From assembly GCA_003117195.1 (NCBI GenBank), contig BDSI01000003.1:1783073-1847072 (forward strand): DNA of 64,000 nucleotides, given 5' to 3'. This document shows positions 23,232 to 33,423 of the stretch, one piece after another. Made by a program: the position numbers and the translations under genes. The notes beneath the pieces are model-generated. The model was given only the letters and a program-made list of their open reading frames with translations, had not been told where the DNA came from and did not search any database. The stretch is from Eudorina sp. 2006-703-Eu-15 (lineage: Eukaryota > Chlorophyta > Chlorophyceae > Chlamydomonadales > Volvocaceae). Within the stretch, counting starts at the first letter, position 1; each line of letters begins with the position of its first letter.

Positions 23232-24634
23232 GCCGTGGCCCTGCGGGTCCGCCGCGCTCGCACCTGCTTCTGCTGCCGACGCCTCCACCTGCTGCTGCGG
23301 CCAGAGGCTGCTGCTGCTGTCCTTCACGTCTACCTGCAACGCCAGGACCGGGCCCGGCTTAAACCACTCCGTCCCGTAGCTCGTTCCCGCTGCGCCAGTG
23401 GCGGCGGCGCCGCACTTGAGAATGTCCGTGGATATCAGGAGGTCCCATCTCGCTTGCGTCCCGTCGGAATCGTTGAACAGAAGGGCCTTTGAAAACCGGT
23501 CCAGTATCTGGTGACCCGTCATCGTCTGAGCCAGCGCAGTGAGCACCATTGCCTCCGAGATCAGATTGACACCGAAGGGAAACCGAAGCAGCCTGTGCAC
23601 AGAGACGGCGGGCGGCCGACGCGGAAGCCGTGGAGCTTGCGGGCGAGTAGTATTATTACTTATCAGGCGGGCAAGTACGGCAGGGTTGCGTGATATCTAT
23701 CTGAATGAGTGAACGCTACAGCGACAGCGGACCCTGAAAAGGGATCAACGGTGTACGTACCGTATACCAGGGCAAGCCCCAGCTATCTGGTAGTATGGGA
23801 GGTAGGGGTTTGGAGTGTTTATTTGTAACGGCTACATGCACGGCGGGGGCGAAGCATGCAGTAGTTCCCGTGTGTGCCATTTAAGTTTATTATATTAAAT
23901 TAAAACATCCACACTCTGAAGCCGTGGAATGGGCATGTGTGGTCGTGTGGTCGTGGGCGGGTATGCAATCATAAGAAATTGAACGAAAACAGATCGGGCT
24001 TGGGATCGATGGGGAGCTGGCTAGCGTGTCGTACGCTCGTACCTGCCGTGCCGCTGCAGTTGCCTGCCCTCTCCCCGGCCCCCCCCTCAAACGCGACTGA
24101 TGGCGACACATCGACCTCGCTCCCTACCCCTCCCCCCGTGAGGCTGCTTTTCTTTTCAATCCCCGCGAAACACACACACTACTGTTTGTTTACCGACCCC
24201 TCGCTCGACGACGCTGCGTGCTTTATTTATTTGTGCATGCCATCCGAGTCGTCTATCTGACCTCGCACTCACTCATCGATGGACGTCCTCTTCTCTGAAC
24301 ACACGTAAGGTATGGCCCTGGGCAAATAAAACACGCACGGCCCCGCCAGCCAACAACCGACCGCACCCCTCCAACTAACCCACCGTAAACCCGCACCGTA
24401 CAGCGCATCCGCTGAATCTTGATGGTCGCAAATGGCTTCAGTCAGCAGCTGACTGCTGCCGCCGCCGCCGCCGCCGCCGCTGCCGCCGTCGCCAAGACTG
24501 CCATCGCCAACACTGCCACCGCCACCGCCGTCGCCGCCGTCGCCAACACCGCCACCGCCGCCGCCACCGGCCTCCGCGGGTTCCACATGCGTGCTCCCAT
24601 CGTCGCACATGGTTCGGATGCAAGTCAAGGGCAT
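20485..24634 (-). CDS. Nuclease-like plus kinase-like domain protein (FunK1/CR-effector-like), two frameshifts
   Basis: Exons in coding order: 24634-24384, 23592-22904, 22323-21812, 21326-20485; all junction phases agree. Middle region: DGTQARWDLLIS, KPGPVLALQVDVKDSSSS, a polyglutamine tract, YVCVGEVQTALKL, WNCALHDH, then IYTYMIAGDTCYGLISCYFA. This order recalls the restriction-endonuclease-like domain placed before the kinase in fungal FunK1 proteins and Crinkler-type effectors. The last exon has kinase features: VIKLLGPDYWGLKAYNHEV (Lys and Glu), HGDVRLANIL (catalytic loop) and LLDFGRSRLDG (DFG). It ends soon after, so the C-lobe is short. Two single-base problems: one surplus base (or two missing) inside or beside the CAG tract at 23162-23231, and one extra G at 20560-20563, after which REVEELKTLLVWA and the stop follow. 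Function and targets are not known; sequencing error or recent decay could explain the breaks. Confidence 0.72.
22487..22672. repeat. Inverted repeats in an intron of the kinase-like gene
   Basis: Left arm GTCAACTCGCCGCCCGCC plus TGCAATCCTGC (about 22487-22518) pairs imperfectly with GCAGGATTGATTGCAGG plus CGGGCGGG and GTTGAC (22532-22567). A second, perfect 11-bp pair GAGTCGCCGGA / TCCGGCGACTC lies at 22641-22651 and 22662-22672 with the inner palindrome CCGGATATCCGG. They may be foldback MITEs or structured intronic RNA. Confidence 0.7.
23162..23231. repeat. CTG/CAG trinucleotide repeat (polyglutamine tract)
   Basis: About 23 uninterrupted CTG units on the plus strand; on the coding (minus) strand they read CAG (Gln) in the frame that continues to YVCVGEV and GCA (Ala) in the frame that enters it. 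The frame change in the gene lies in or beside this tract. Confidence 0.95.
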
Positions 24635-24879
24635 CGTAATTGGGGACCTCCCACTCCCACCTCTCTGGTTACATCTTGCCAGGAGGCAGCGCCGAGCGGA
24701 GCAGCTCAGTCGGGGAGAGGGCGACGGCTGGGGCGGGAGGTCAGCGGGCGAGCGCGTGAGGCAAGTACGGTATGTACGGATAGGGTGTGGGAAGGTGGGG
24801 ATGTACGCGTCGTCAACAGCCTAGCATGAAACCAGCCCAAACCACCCCCCAGGCACATGAATAGAAAATGGCTGTAGTA

Positions 24880-25275
24880 GTAGTAGTACCGTTACAGTGT
24901 GGATAGGCTTCCGGGCCCTGTCTAAGGGTTTATGTCGCGGTTTTATATGATGCTATAGGACACCTTCAACCATCTATCATCACACCGAACCTACGCCATA
25001 CGAACCGAGGGTCCAAGGCGGTTGATCCTGCCAACTAAGGATCCCACCTCATCCATTCACCCGCACATCCGTAGAAACAGAGGGTTCAGCAATCGCCACC
25101 GATCTAGCGTGCGAATCTCAATCCATCAACTGTGATCTCAACTCCACATCTCAGCAGCTAGCCATAATCTCATGCTCCCGAACAATGTCGGGGGTCACCC
25201 TGGGACTCGAACCCAGGACCGTAACCGCCTAACCGCGGTAGTAGTGTCACCTGACCTGACCTGACCTGACCTGAG
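24880..25275 (-). mobile_element. SINE-like element with tRNA-type B box
   Basis: On the minus strand, after a (TCAGG)5 tract at 25252-25275, comes GCGGTTAGGCGG and then GGTCCTGGGTTCGAGTCCC (25203-25221), which matches the B box and T-arm of a tRNA (stem CTGGG/CCCAG). About 270 further bases lead to the end at 24880, with the terminal 53 bases shared with 16465-16517 and a TAC-repeat tail. No complete tRNA fold can be drawn, so a tRNA-derived SINE is more likely than a tRNA gene. It lies just upstream of the kinase-like gene and just downstream of the L1 remnant. Confidence 0.6.
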
Positions 25276-25879
25276 AAAATGGCTGTTGTTGTGTATAGTC
25301 CACCGGTTTGGTGGCGTCAAAAGACACCGATTTGGAGACCTGTCGTAGGTTATATACAGGGCTGCACGTCACAGATGACGTGTCCTCTTCCCGAATATTC
25401 TCGGGCGACAGGTTCGCGACCGTCCAGACGAAGTTCCCCAAGATCCGAAGAAGTCTCCAATCGGGTTGCCAGTCAGCGCCAGGGAACAGTCCCAGCCATA
25501 GCCAGATGCTATGACCCCCGCCTATGCACAGCGCATAGACTTCCGCAGACAGATGCGGCATTAATACAACAGAGGCCGACAGAACGTAGCTCAGGCGCTA
25601 CTCGGCATACGAACAGCTGGTCAGACAGTTGGCCTGTCAGACTACGTTCAGTAGTAGTTTCGGATGTATTAGACGTATTACCAGAATTATCAGACCAATT
25701 ATTATTAGATATTATAGCAATATTAAATATTACAGAATTAGTGCATATCAGATTACGCAGTATACAACAACTATCCCCCCTCAGGATGCAGCGTCCCCCC
25801 TGCATGGAAGAGAGCCAGATTAGGCACGGCATAGAGCGGCAGCGAGCTATGACTTACCTGCACCACTCAACTTACCTTA
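25276..25879. other. Spacer between SINE-like element and L1 remnant
   Basis: No gene recognised. A markedly AT-rich patch sits at 25655-25760. The open frame at 25279-25893 (+) has no family features and overlaps L1 sequence at its right end, so I do not call it. Confidence 0.4.
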
Positions 25880-28800
25880 GCCGTGGCCCGTAACCCGCAG
25901 AGCTTCCTCCAGCAGGGGTTTCATATCAGGGGTAAAGTTCCGTGCAGGCTCCCAGCTATTGTGCTCAGAGGAATACCCAGCCCTCGCCACACCCGCACGC
26001 CTCGGGATGGGCGTTGTGGAGGTGGCTGTTGCCAGGCAGCGGGACCCCGTCAACCGCCAGGCGCCACAGTGTTTCTTTGTGCTCTCGTTCCCACTTGATG
26101 GCCCAAAGCCGCTGTAGAGTGGCAGGCATGCTGAATGCTGGGGGCCCAGCCACTCCGTCTGTCTCAAGCTGTCCCCTGGCCTCCTGCTCGTATTCAGCAT
26201 GCTGTCGTGCCCGTGCTGCCGCCACCTCCTGCATCTGCAGCTGTGTTGCCAGCCGGACCATCAGGCCACTAAGCTTGACCGTCGGCGAGTTGGCTAGCCT
26301 CCACCCCATCTGGTCCACAATCCGCCGACGGGTCTCTTCCTCGGACTCCAGGTCCCCCGCCCGCTCGGGATGGTCCAGCACCACTGCTGCAGCTCCCCGC
26401 CACTCGTCGCTGATGTCGGCGAGTAGACAGTGGATGGCCGTCAGGGTCGGCCTCCGCCTTAAGATCATGGACCCCTGTGGACCCAGGTGGTCGCAGACCC
26501 ACGCGTCCCATCCAGCACCGGCTGCGGGTGCCTCGCCGGCTGCACACGCGACCCGCACTGCGTCCCCTACTGTGCGAAGCTTCCCTCATGCTGCCAGGCG
26601 TGTGTGCCGCCTCTCCAGGCCGGGCCATGCTGGCGGGTCCGCGGTGTCCCGTGTCTCCACCGGCGTGAAGTCCGGGTCCATGTCGCCTGTGTGGTCCTCC
26701 ATGCCATCGTCCGCTGCCCCCGGAGTGGTGTTAGGTAGGAGTGGGTTCCCCCACAAGGGGATGTTGAAGCACCAGTCGCCGGCCGCCGGGAGTGGGGATG
26801 AGTCCACATCTTGCACCGGCGGGAGGCGGCTGAGGGCCCCCATGATTCTGCGGATGTCCTGCGGCAGCGATGCCAAGCCAGGCAGCGTGTCCGCGCTGTC
26901 TGGTGGGCCTGCCGTCAGTACTGAGCTGGGGCTAAGATTCGGGTGGTGGTGCCGAAGGTAGGTGGCCGTCACCTGCGCCCATGGGTGGCCGCGCACCCCC
27001 GGCAGTTGGCCCACCGACCGGGCCAGGCGTGTCGCCCACACAGCCTCCCGCGTGTAGCAGTGGGCTTTGAGTGGCAAGAGTCCGAAACCGCCCGTGGCCG
27101 GGTGGCCATAGAGCAGCTGTCGGGGGACGCCCGTTAGGTGTTGGCAAGGCGTCACCGGGCTGACCCGCTGGTCCCCGATGGCCGCGGCCCAGCTCTCCAG
27201 TTGTTCCTCCTCGCCTTGTGTGGGGAGGCCGCCATGCTCCCAGTGGTACGTATCCAGTTGGAGTGCGTAGGCAGAAGCCCCCGCACAGCGACCGAATACT
27301 GTCAGCGGCAGTCTGGTGAGGCGGTCCATGCGTTGTCGGGCTGTCGAGAGGGACTGCTGACGGGTGGGGGCAAGGAGGGCTGGAGAGTTCGAGAATCAGA
27401 TACCGAGAGCGGTGGCTGCCAAGACCTGTCAGAGCCCTGCAATCATGGCGGCGTTCGGTCCTGGTGCCGGTGGTTGCGGCTGCTCGGATCCAATCTTCAG
27501 GAGTTCCACCTTGTCTCGGTTCAACCATTGCCCAGCTGCTTGCGCAAAGGTTTGCATGGCCTCAAGAAATGCCGGGACAGTCACCTCCCCTTCCAGAAGG
27601 ACCTGGCCGTCGTCTGCGAACTGAACCACTGTCATATCATGCGGTCTTCGTCTGTGGGACTCATTCGGATCCCAATGTTGTTCCACTGCAGCCATGACAG
27701 AAGGGCTTGCGCTACAAAGAGATACAGCAGGGGGGCCAAGGGGCATCCCTGCCGTACGCCCGTCGCCATGTGGACCGGGTGGGAGAGCTGGCCTCCCACC
27801 AGTGCCTGCACCCGTGTGTCCGACAGGAGAGTCGAGACCCACTTGCGCAGATTTTCAGATGCGCCCAGTTCCCGCATCGCAGCCTCCAAAAAGTCGCGGT
27901 GGACGGTGTCGTATGCTTTGGCGAAGTCCAGGAAGGCGACGATGGCTGCACACCCTTGCCGGCGGAGGAGATGGGGGAGGTGGCGGAGGGTGAAGATATT
28001 GTAGCCAATCGGGCGGCCCGGCAGGAAGGCCGTCTGCTCGGCGGAGATGGCGGCGTTGAGTGCGGGCCCCAGGCGCGCTGCCAGTATTTTGGCGAGGGTG
28101 CAGTAGTCGGTGTTGAGAAGGGTGATAGGGCGGTAGTTTCCCGGCTGCGTGGGGTCGCCTTTTTGGAACAGTACCTTGATAATGCCGTCTGTGAACCTTG
28201 CCGGCATGCAGCCAGTCCTACCGATGGCTGTGTATACGGTGGCCATCAGGGGAGCACACTGCCTGCTGAAGGCCTTGTAGAGCTCAACGGGCAGTCCATC
28301 CCATCCTGGTGCCTTGCCCCGTGGCGTGGCCTTGAGGGCCGCCAGTACCTCCTCGGTGACGACCTCAGGATGGCCGACGGTGTCCCCCGGGTCCTCCGGT
28401 AGGCGTAGGGGGTGGGCCTGTAGGGCCTCCAGGACCTGTGCCTGTGCTTGCTGCTTCACTGCCGTCGGCAGCTTGGCCTCTGATGGCAGGGTGCTGACGT
28501 CCCGCCAATAGTCTGCAATGATTTGGGCCACTCGTGCCGGGTCGCTGGCGAGTTGGCCCGTGTTGGGGTCTCGCAGAACGGAGGGACCTGGGCCACCTGC
28601 ATCTCCTCCGCTGCCGGTGTCATGGACAAGCTTAGTGAGCGCCGGGGAGGGCCGCTCACCGTCGCTGATCCATTTCCACCTGGCTGCGAGCACCTCGGCC
28701 CCCCCTGCAGCGTGCATGCCTTTCTGTACGGCTACCTGGGCTTCCACGGCCGCCGCTAGGCGGGCTGCATCTGCAGGGTGTTCATCCAGAGCTTTGGTGG

Positions 28801-30190
28801 CCTCCTTTGCCGCCTCCGTCAGCTGTTGCACGCTGGCTGTGGGTCGGCTGCGCCGGGTCTGAGCCTCACGATTCAGCTGCACCACCTGGGCTGTGAGTCG
28901 CCGCTTGAACCCGGGCCACCAATCCAGGATTTCTTGGTCTGGTTGTTGTTCCCCGATAGGTGCAGCGTCCACCTGCTCGTCCAGCCAGTCTCCCAGGGAT
29001 CGTTTAAGGTCTGGGTGCGAGAGGAAGTGGAGGCGAAGGCGGCGGGGCACCTTCTGGATTGGGGGATGCGGTCGCGCTGATAGGTGTAAGAGGGCAAGGC
29101 AGTGGTCTGACGGGGACGCGGTGGGGATGGTGGCTCGGTGAATGAAGGGGCTTGCGACCCCCGGGATGTAGATGCGGTCCAGTCGGGAGCCGCCAGGGTG
29201 AGGTGCGCGGTACAGGTGTGTGTACTCGCGTCATTGCGGATGCGTCACGCGGAAGCTGTCGACCATCACCGCACCGGTTCCGGCTGCCTGGAGATACTGG
29301 GACGGGGTCGCGTCACCAGTGCGGCCCCCCGGTCCGGTGGAGCAGTCCAGGGCTGGGTTTTCCACAAAGTTGAAGTCGGCCCCCCACAGCACAACCGTGC
29401 CATCGCCAGCCGCAGCTGTTGCTGTGGGGGCGAGGCAGGCCTGGCATAGTTGCTGGCGCAGGGAGGCGGCTCCTTCTCTGCTGGCCTGGGGGAAGTACAT
29501 ACAGCATATCTGCAGACGGTGACCGCCCCACTGAAAGCTGCACACTGTGAACCACCCGGATGGAACACCCGGCGGTGGAGGGCTAGCTGCGAGGGTGGCT
29601 CGGGGGAGCAGGTTCGCCCGGACGAGGATGGCTACTCCTGCCGTATGTGGCCCCGCACTTGACCACGAGGAGGCAGCGATGAGCCAGCCCGGTAGGTGTC
29701 GACGCTCTGCAGCGCAGCTGAGTGCGTGCTGCAGGAGGGCCTGATCTTCCTCTGAGACGTGATGTGTTTCTTGCAGACAGACCACGTCGAGTTGTAATTC
29801 AGCCCATAGTTGGACCGCTGCTTCGAGGCGTGCTGCTGCACGTCCCTCGGCAACTCGGAGGCCTCCCACATTGTGGGACGCCACCCGCAACGGTCGGGCA
29901 TGGGGGGCCCGGCCTCCCCTGGCAGTTGCGCTCCTCATGGTCCGGGGGTTCACGGCGTGGTCGCCGCTCTCGCCTGGGAGGGTACTGTGTCAGGGGCGTC
30001 CTCGCGGGTTGCCTGGGACAGCCGTAGCTGCATGCTGGGGACGGTCTGCTGGCTGGGTCCCGGGGTGTCAGCGTGCTGGCTGGCGTCGGCAGCTGCTCTC
30101 TTGTCAGCCTTGGCGAGCACGGACTTCCTCTGGGTGCGCCGCGCGCCCTCCTGAAGGGATATGAGCCGTTCACGGTACACGCCCATAGGT
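25880..30190 (-). mobile_element. L1-type non-LTR retrotransposon, decayed and 3' truncated
   Basis: Read on the minus strand. The end of an ORF1-like frame stops at 29950 and ORF2 starts at 29953-29938. ORF2 opens with an AP-type endonuclease (SHNVGGL, LQETHH, GADFNFVENPA, and the RLDRIYIPG and SDHCLALL blocks), then the reverse transcriptase (GKAPGWDGLP, PGNYRPITLLN, LPGRPIG, FLDFAKAYDTV, GVRQGCPLAPLL, and catalytic FADD at 27609-27620), then a downstream region ending in a WRLAVDGVPLP/CGCGEG stretch like the zf-RVT segment. Four TGA codons interrupt the same frame (29231, 27429, 27396, 26586), each where Arg is expected. One 1-bp frameshift lies near 27632 and another near 25985. The C-terminal segment seen in other copies is missing, so the 3' end is lost. 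It is dead as it stands. Confidence 0.92.
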
Positions 30191-31591
30191 TGTGTGTGTG
30201 TGTGACCCGACACCCGCAACAGTGCGCTCACGTAGGTCGTCATTCTTGTCGCACCCCCGTCGGCCCGCCGCCGCCGCCGCTGTGCCGCCTCGATCGGCCG
30301 CCTTGGCCGGCGGCCGCTCCGCCACCTCTGCTCGCGGCAGCACATACATGACGAAAGAGGACATGCTCGCCCGAGTACAAGTAACGTTAACGGAAACTGT
30401 CGTATACTACCGTGCTCACCAGCATGTGCTGTGCTGTGCAGCCAGTGCAGCCGCAACCTTGACGTAAGTGCGTTTGGGTTTATGTTGTTGTACTGTTGTT
30501 CATGTACGACAGCGGTCCCCGGTCCGTCGTTGGTAGATGGGTGGTCGGCCAATGTCGTACATTCGTGCATGTGGCGTGAGGCAACGGACTTCTCCATCCG
30601 TCCTGAATCCAAATAAAACAAACCAAACGATGTCAACCGGGGCCTAAGTACGGCACAACATACCAGCCCCCAACCAACTAAACGAACGAACGCTTCTCCC
30701 AACAAGCAAGGAACGCCCTTCCCTCGATCCACCGACAGATCTCGAGCGAGCGAGTGAAGCCCCTCGCTGCTGTGGACGCAGGGGAGTGAGCAAGCTTCTG
30801 GAAGGGTCTTTGGCGGCTGTCACCAATGACCCGCGGGGTCGGTCCGCTGTAACATCCTTAATAATAAGTAAGGGTCTCCCGGCTGATGATGAGCTGCTGT
30901 GCCCGTCCCTCGCACCACCGACAGTTCTCGAGCCCCTGGCCTGGACGCTGGGGAGCAAGCTTCTGGAAGGGTTTCCCAGTACGTACTCGCAGCTGATGAG
31001 CTGCTGGCTGGGCCCGCGCCCATGTCGATCGATGTCGGGAACCCCACCCACCCACCCACCCACCCACCCACCCATCCACCCAGTGGCTCAGAGCAGCCGT
31101 ACGTGCATGCATCCCTGGAGCATGCAATCGAACACCCGCGGCACGCACGGGTCCGCTGTGAACATTGACGTGATTCGTTAGTTGCAATCAATAACCACTC
31201 ACCGCCAGCTGCTGCTGCTGCTGCTGCTGCTAGGTTCCCCGCTGAAGAACGTTTTGATTTCGGCACACCTGTGTGGTCTGCGCGATGTGATGCGTGGGAT
31301 CGGGGCAGCCGTGGGGGGGGGAGGGCATGAATAACGCGCGGGGTTCGCTGTAACATACATCCTCAATAATAATATAACGGCACATGCGTGCGTGTGGGTT
31401 ATCAGCAGTATGTAGCTGGCTGCGCTGGGCGGGTTATTACTGCAAGTCGTCACTCATAATAAGGGGGTATGCATACACAGGCATACACCTGGTGCAACAC
31501 CCGAATGAAGAAAACATGAACAACAACGAGGACACTGCGTATATTACACGCACGAGTTTGCACACAGCGAATATGTATGAGAAAAAGCATT
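30191..31591. other. Repeat-rich intergenic region
   Basis: No gene supported. Two partly duplicated blocks (about 30728-30810 and 30910-30985) share GGAGC/GAGCAAGCTTCTGGAAGGGT. Copies of the ACCCGCGGGGTC...CGCTGTAACATCCTTAATAATA module occur at 30825-30868 and, weaker, at 31338-31378. A short CCCA repeat lies at 31040-31075. A CTG run is at 31207-31231. From about 31370 the DNA becomes AT-richer. Confidence 0.5.
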
Positions 31592-31784
31592 TCATTTTGC
31601 AAGCAATTCAGCTGTGGCCGTGTCTCGCTTACATTTTTTCATGATGCGCTCGAGACGGTCGACAATTTCGTTGTCCGTAGAAGAGTCGGGAATGCGACTG
31701 ATCCTGACTTTTGCTGCAAAGCTCGTCAGATCGTCGCGCCTCAAGCTGCGAAGCGCAGCTGCGACTCTCTCCTTGGAAACCATC
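31592..31784 (-). CDS. Candidate small protein or terminal exon with SAP-like helix pattern
   Basis: 63 codons from ATG at 31783 to the stop at 31592, directly after a good acceptor (TAACGGTCTTGCAG|GATG), so it may be the last exon of a longer gene. The peptide reads ALRSLRRDDLTSFAAKV, then DNEIVDRLERIMKKCK. The L-x-x-DL...I-x-R-L spacing recalls a SAP motif, but this is weak. It lies in AT-richer DNA unlike the neighbours. The region at 32024-32269 could be its first exon, although I could not find a phase-compatible donor. Confidence 0.4.
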
Positions 31785-32023
31785 CTGCAAGACCGTTAAC
31801 ACTGTCTGTATCCAAATCTTTATCGGGGTTTATAAACTAATTGACAGTCCCTGTTGTGGATGGCACGAGCTGTGTCCAATAATGGTTGTGGCATACTAGA
31901 AAAGAAACACTATGGAAAAACCACTGCCCTAAAAATTCAGTATAATAACATGTGAATTCTAAAAAAAACTGGTCGTTATTAGTACGATAACACAGCGAAG
32001 TTTGTAACTGATTACTTATGGAG

Positions 32024-32269
32024 TTATGGTTCTGTGCTTCTGTCCTCTCCACTCCCCTGAAGAACGCTGGGTGGGCGTGCGCGCGCTCTTAGCGTATTAA
32101 GTGTTATATTTCTTTCATCAGCAAGCTGCCCGATGTGAACCCCGCCATTGATTCGGGCAACCGGCGGTTTCAGGATAGAAACTTGTACAGGTGAAAACCC
32201 CCTACAGCTCATCCCTGTCATTCCGACCACTTGCATTTGGAAAGTCTGCCAAAATTTAAATGCCGCCAT
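32024..32269 (-). CDS. Candidate N-terminal exon, unknown protein
   Basis: 81 codons from ATG at 32269. The sequence starts MAAFKFWQTFQMQVVGM and continues with VSILKPPVARINGG and DERNITLNTLRARA. Its mixed, non-repetitive composition is protein-like, and it lies in AT-richer DNA. I recognise no family. Possibly joined to 31592-31784 across an intron of about 250 bases, but that link is not proven. Confidence 0.35.
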   Translation of the reverse strand: MAAFKFWQTFQMQVVGMTGMSCRGFSPVQVSILKPPVARINGGVHIGQLADERNITLNTLRARARPPSVLQGSGEDRSTEP

Positions 32270-33423
32270 ATTTCTGCGCTCTAAAAATGCAGGCTAAGCC
32301 ATGCCAAACCGCACAGTGTATACGGATATTTGAGTCACAAGAACTTTATCCTCTTATACATGCACCGACTAAGCAGTTAGGTCGGGGTCAATTTTGGCCG
32401 TTTTGGTCTCGTTCGCACATCATCCCCTGCCGCCAGTAATAATAAACTACCAAAACCAAACCCTGCTAAAACTAACAGCACGCGCGCCCCTGCGCATTCC
32501 TTTCCCGAGCTAAGGACACCTACCTGAACCGGGTTTGGTCTTATGGCAGAAGAGTGGTATGGGTGACGTAAACTTGTGATGCCCTATCCTGGTCAAGCGC
32601 CCTCCCAGGGCTTACTTGGAGACGCTACCTGCGGTGCTCACCCATCGGAGGGCTGCGTGCGCACTCCGGGACATACATAGCATAACAGCTGGCATACCCC
32701 ACCCTCGCCCGTTCGAGGGCATATTAAGGATGTTACAGCGGACCCCGCGGGTCATCGGTGACAGCCGAGGGGATGTACACCGCCTGTCGTTATCAGGCCG
32801 CTTCCAGGCAGGGTGTGAAGGCGGCCCCTTCCTGCCCTCCAACGCCGTGCGCAGTTGCCGCTGGACGTGTATGTGCGGCAGGGGGGAGCCTTTCCGGCCA
32901 CGCAAGGGGCATACATACGGTAGTTACCGCCTCGACTATGCGCTACACACGCATGCACCCCACGCATTACTCCTGCCTTGCCGACCGAAGGACACACACA
33001 CACACACACACACTTCCCTGCACCCGGCTGCGGGTCACATCCACCGCCCTGGACCTCTTCAAAGCCCACCGAATGCGATTGCCACGTGCACGTGCAGGTG
33101 CTGTATGTTGGGTCTTTCTCTGTGTTGACTCATCCGACCCGACCCCGACCCTACCCCGACCCCTACCCTACCCGAACCCGACCCGGGTTGTGTGTGTGTG
33201 TGTGTGTGGCGAAGAATTCCCGCCCGACCCAAACCATTGAACAGGATATGTACCATGCTATGTGTCTGTACGCAGCTGGGAAACCCCCGCCCCGGGTGTG
33301 TATGTGCGTTTCGCTAGGTAGATACTGTCACTTCTGCAAGGTCTGCAACTGTGTGGTATATCTACAAGGTTCCGCCTGCGCCCGCACCGCATCGCGCCGG
33401 GGCGGAGCGCTGGTACCCCGTGT
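32270..33423. other. Spacer with SINE-like end module and microsatellites
   Basis: No gene seen. ATTAAGGATGTTACAGCGGA at 32723-32742, followed by CCCCGCGGGTCATCGGTGAC to 32762, is the reverse complement of the SINE-like 3' module. Short CA or GT tracts lie at 32993-33012 and 33187-33208. This is downstream of the U-box gene (minus) and upstream of the candidate exons. Confidence 0.5.

Noticed and set aside
25203..25221. tRNA gene on the minus strand
   Set aside because: The T-arm and B box are good but acceptor, D and anticodon arms cannot be completed; a SINE fits better.
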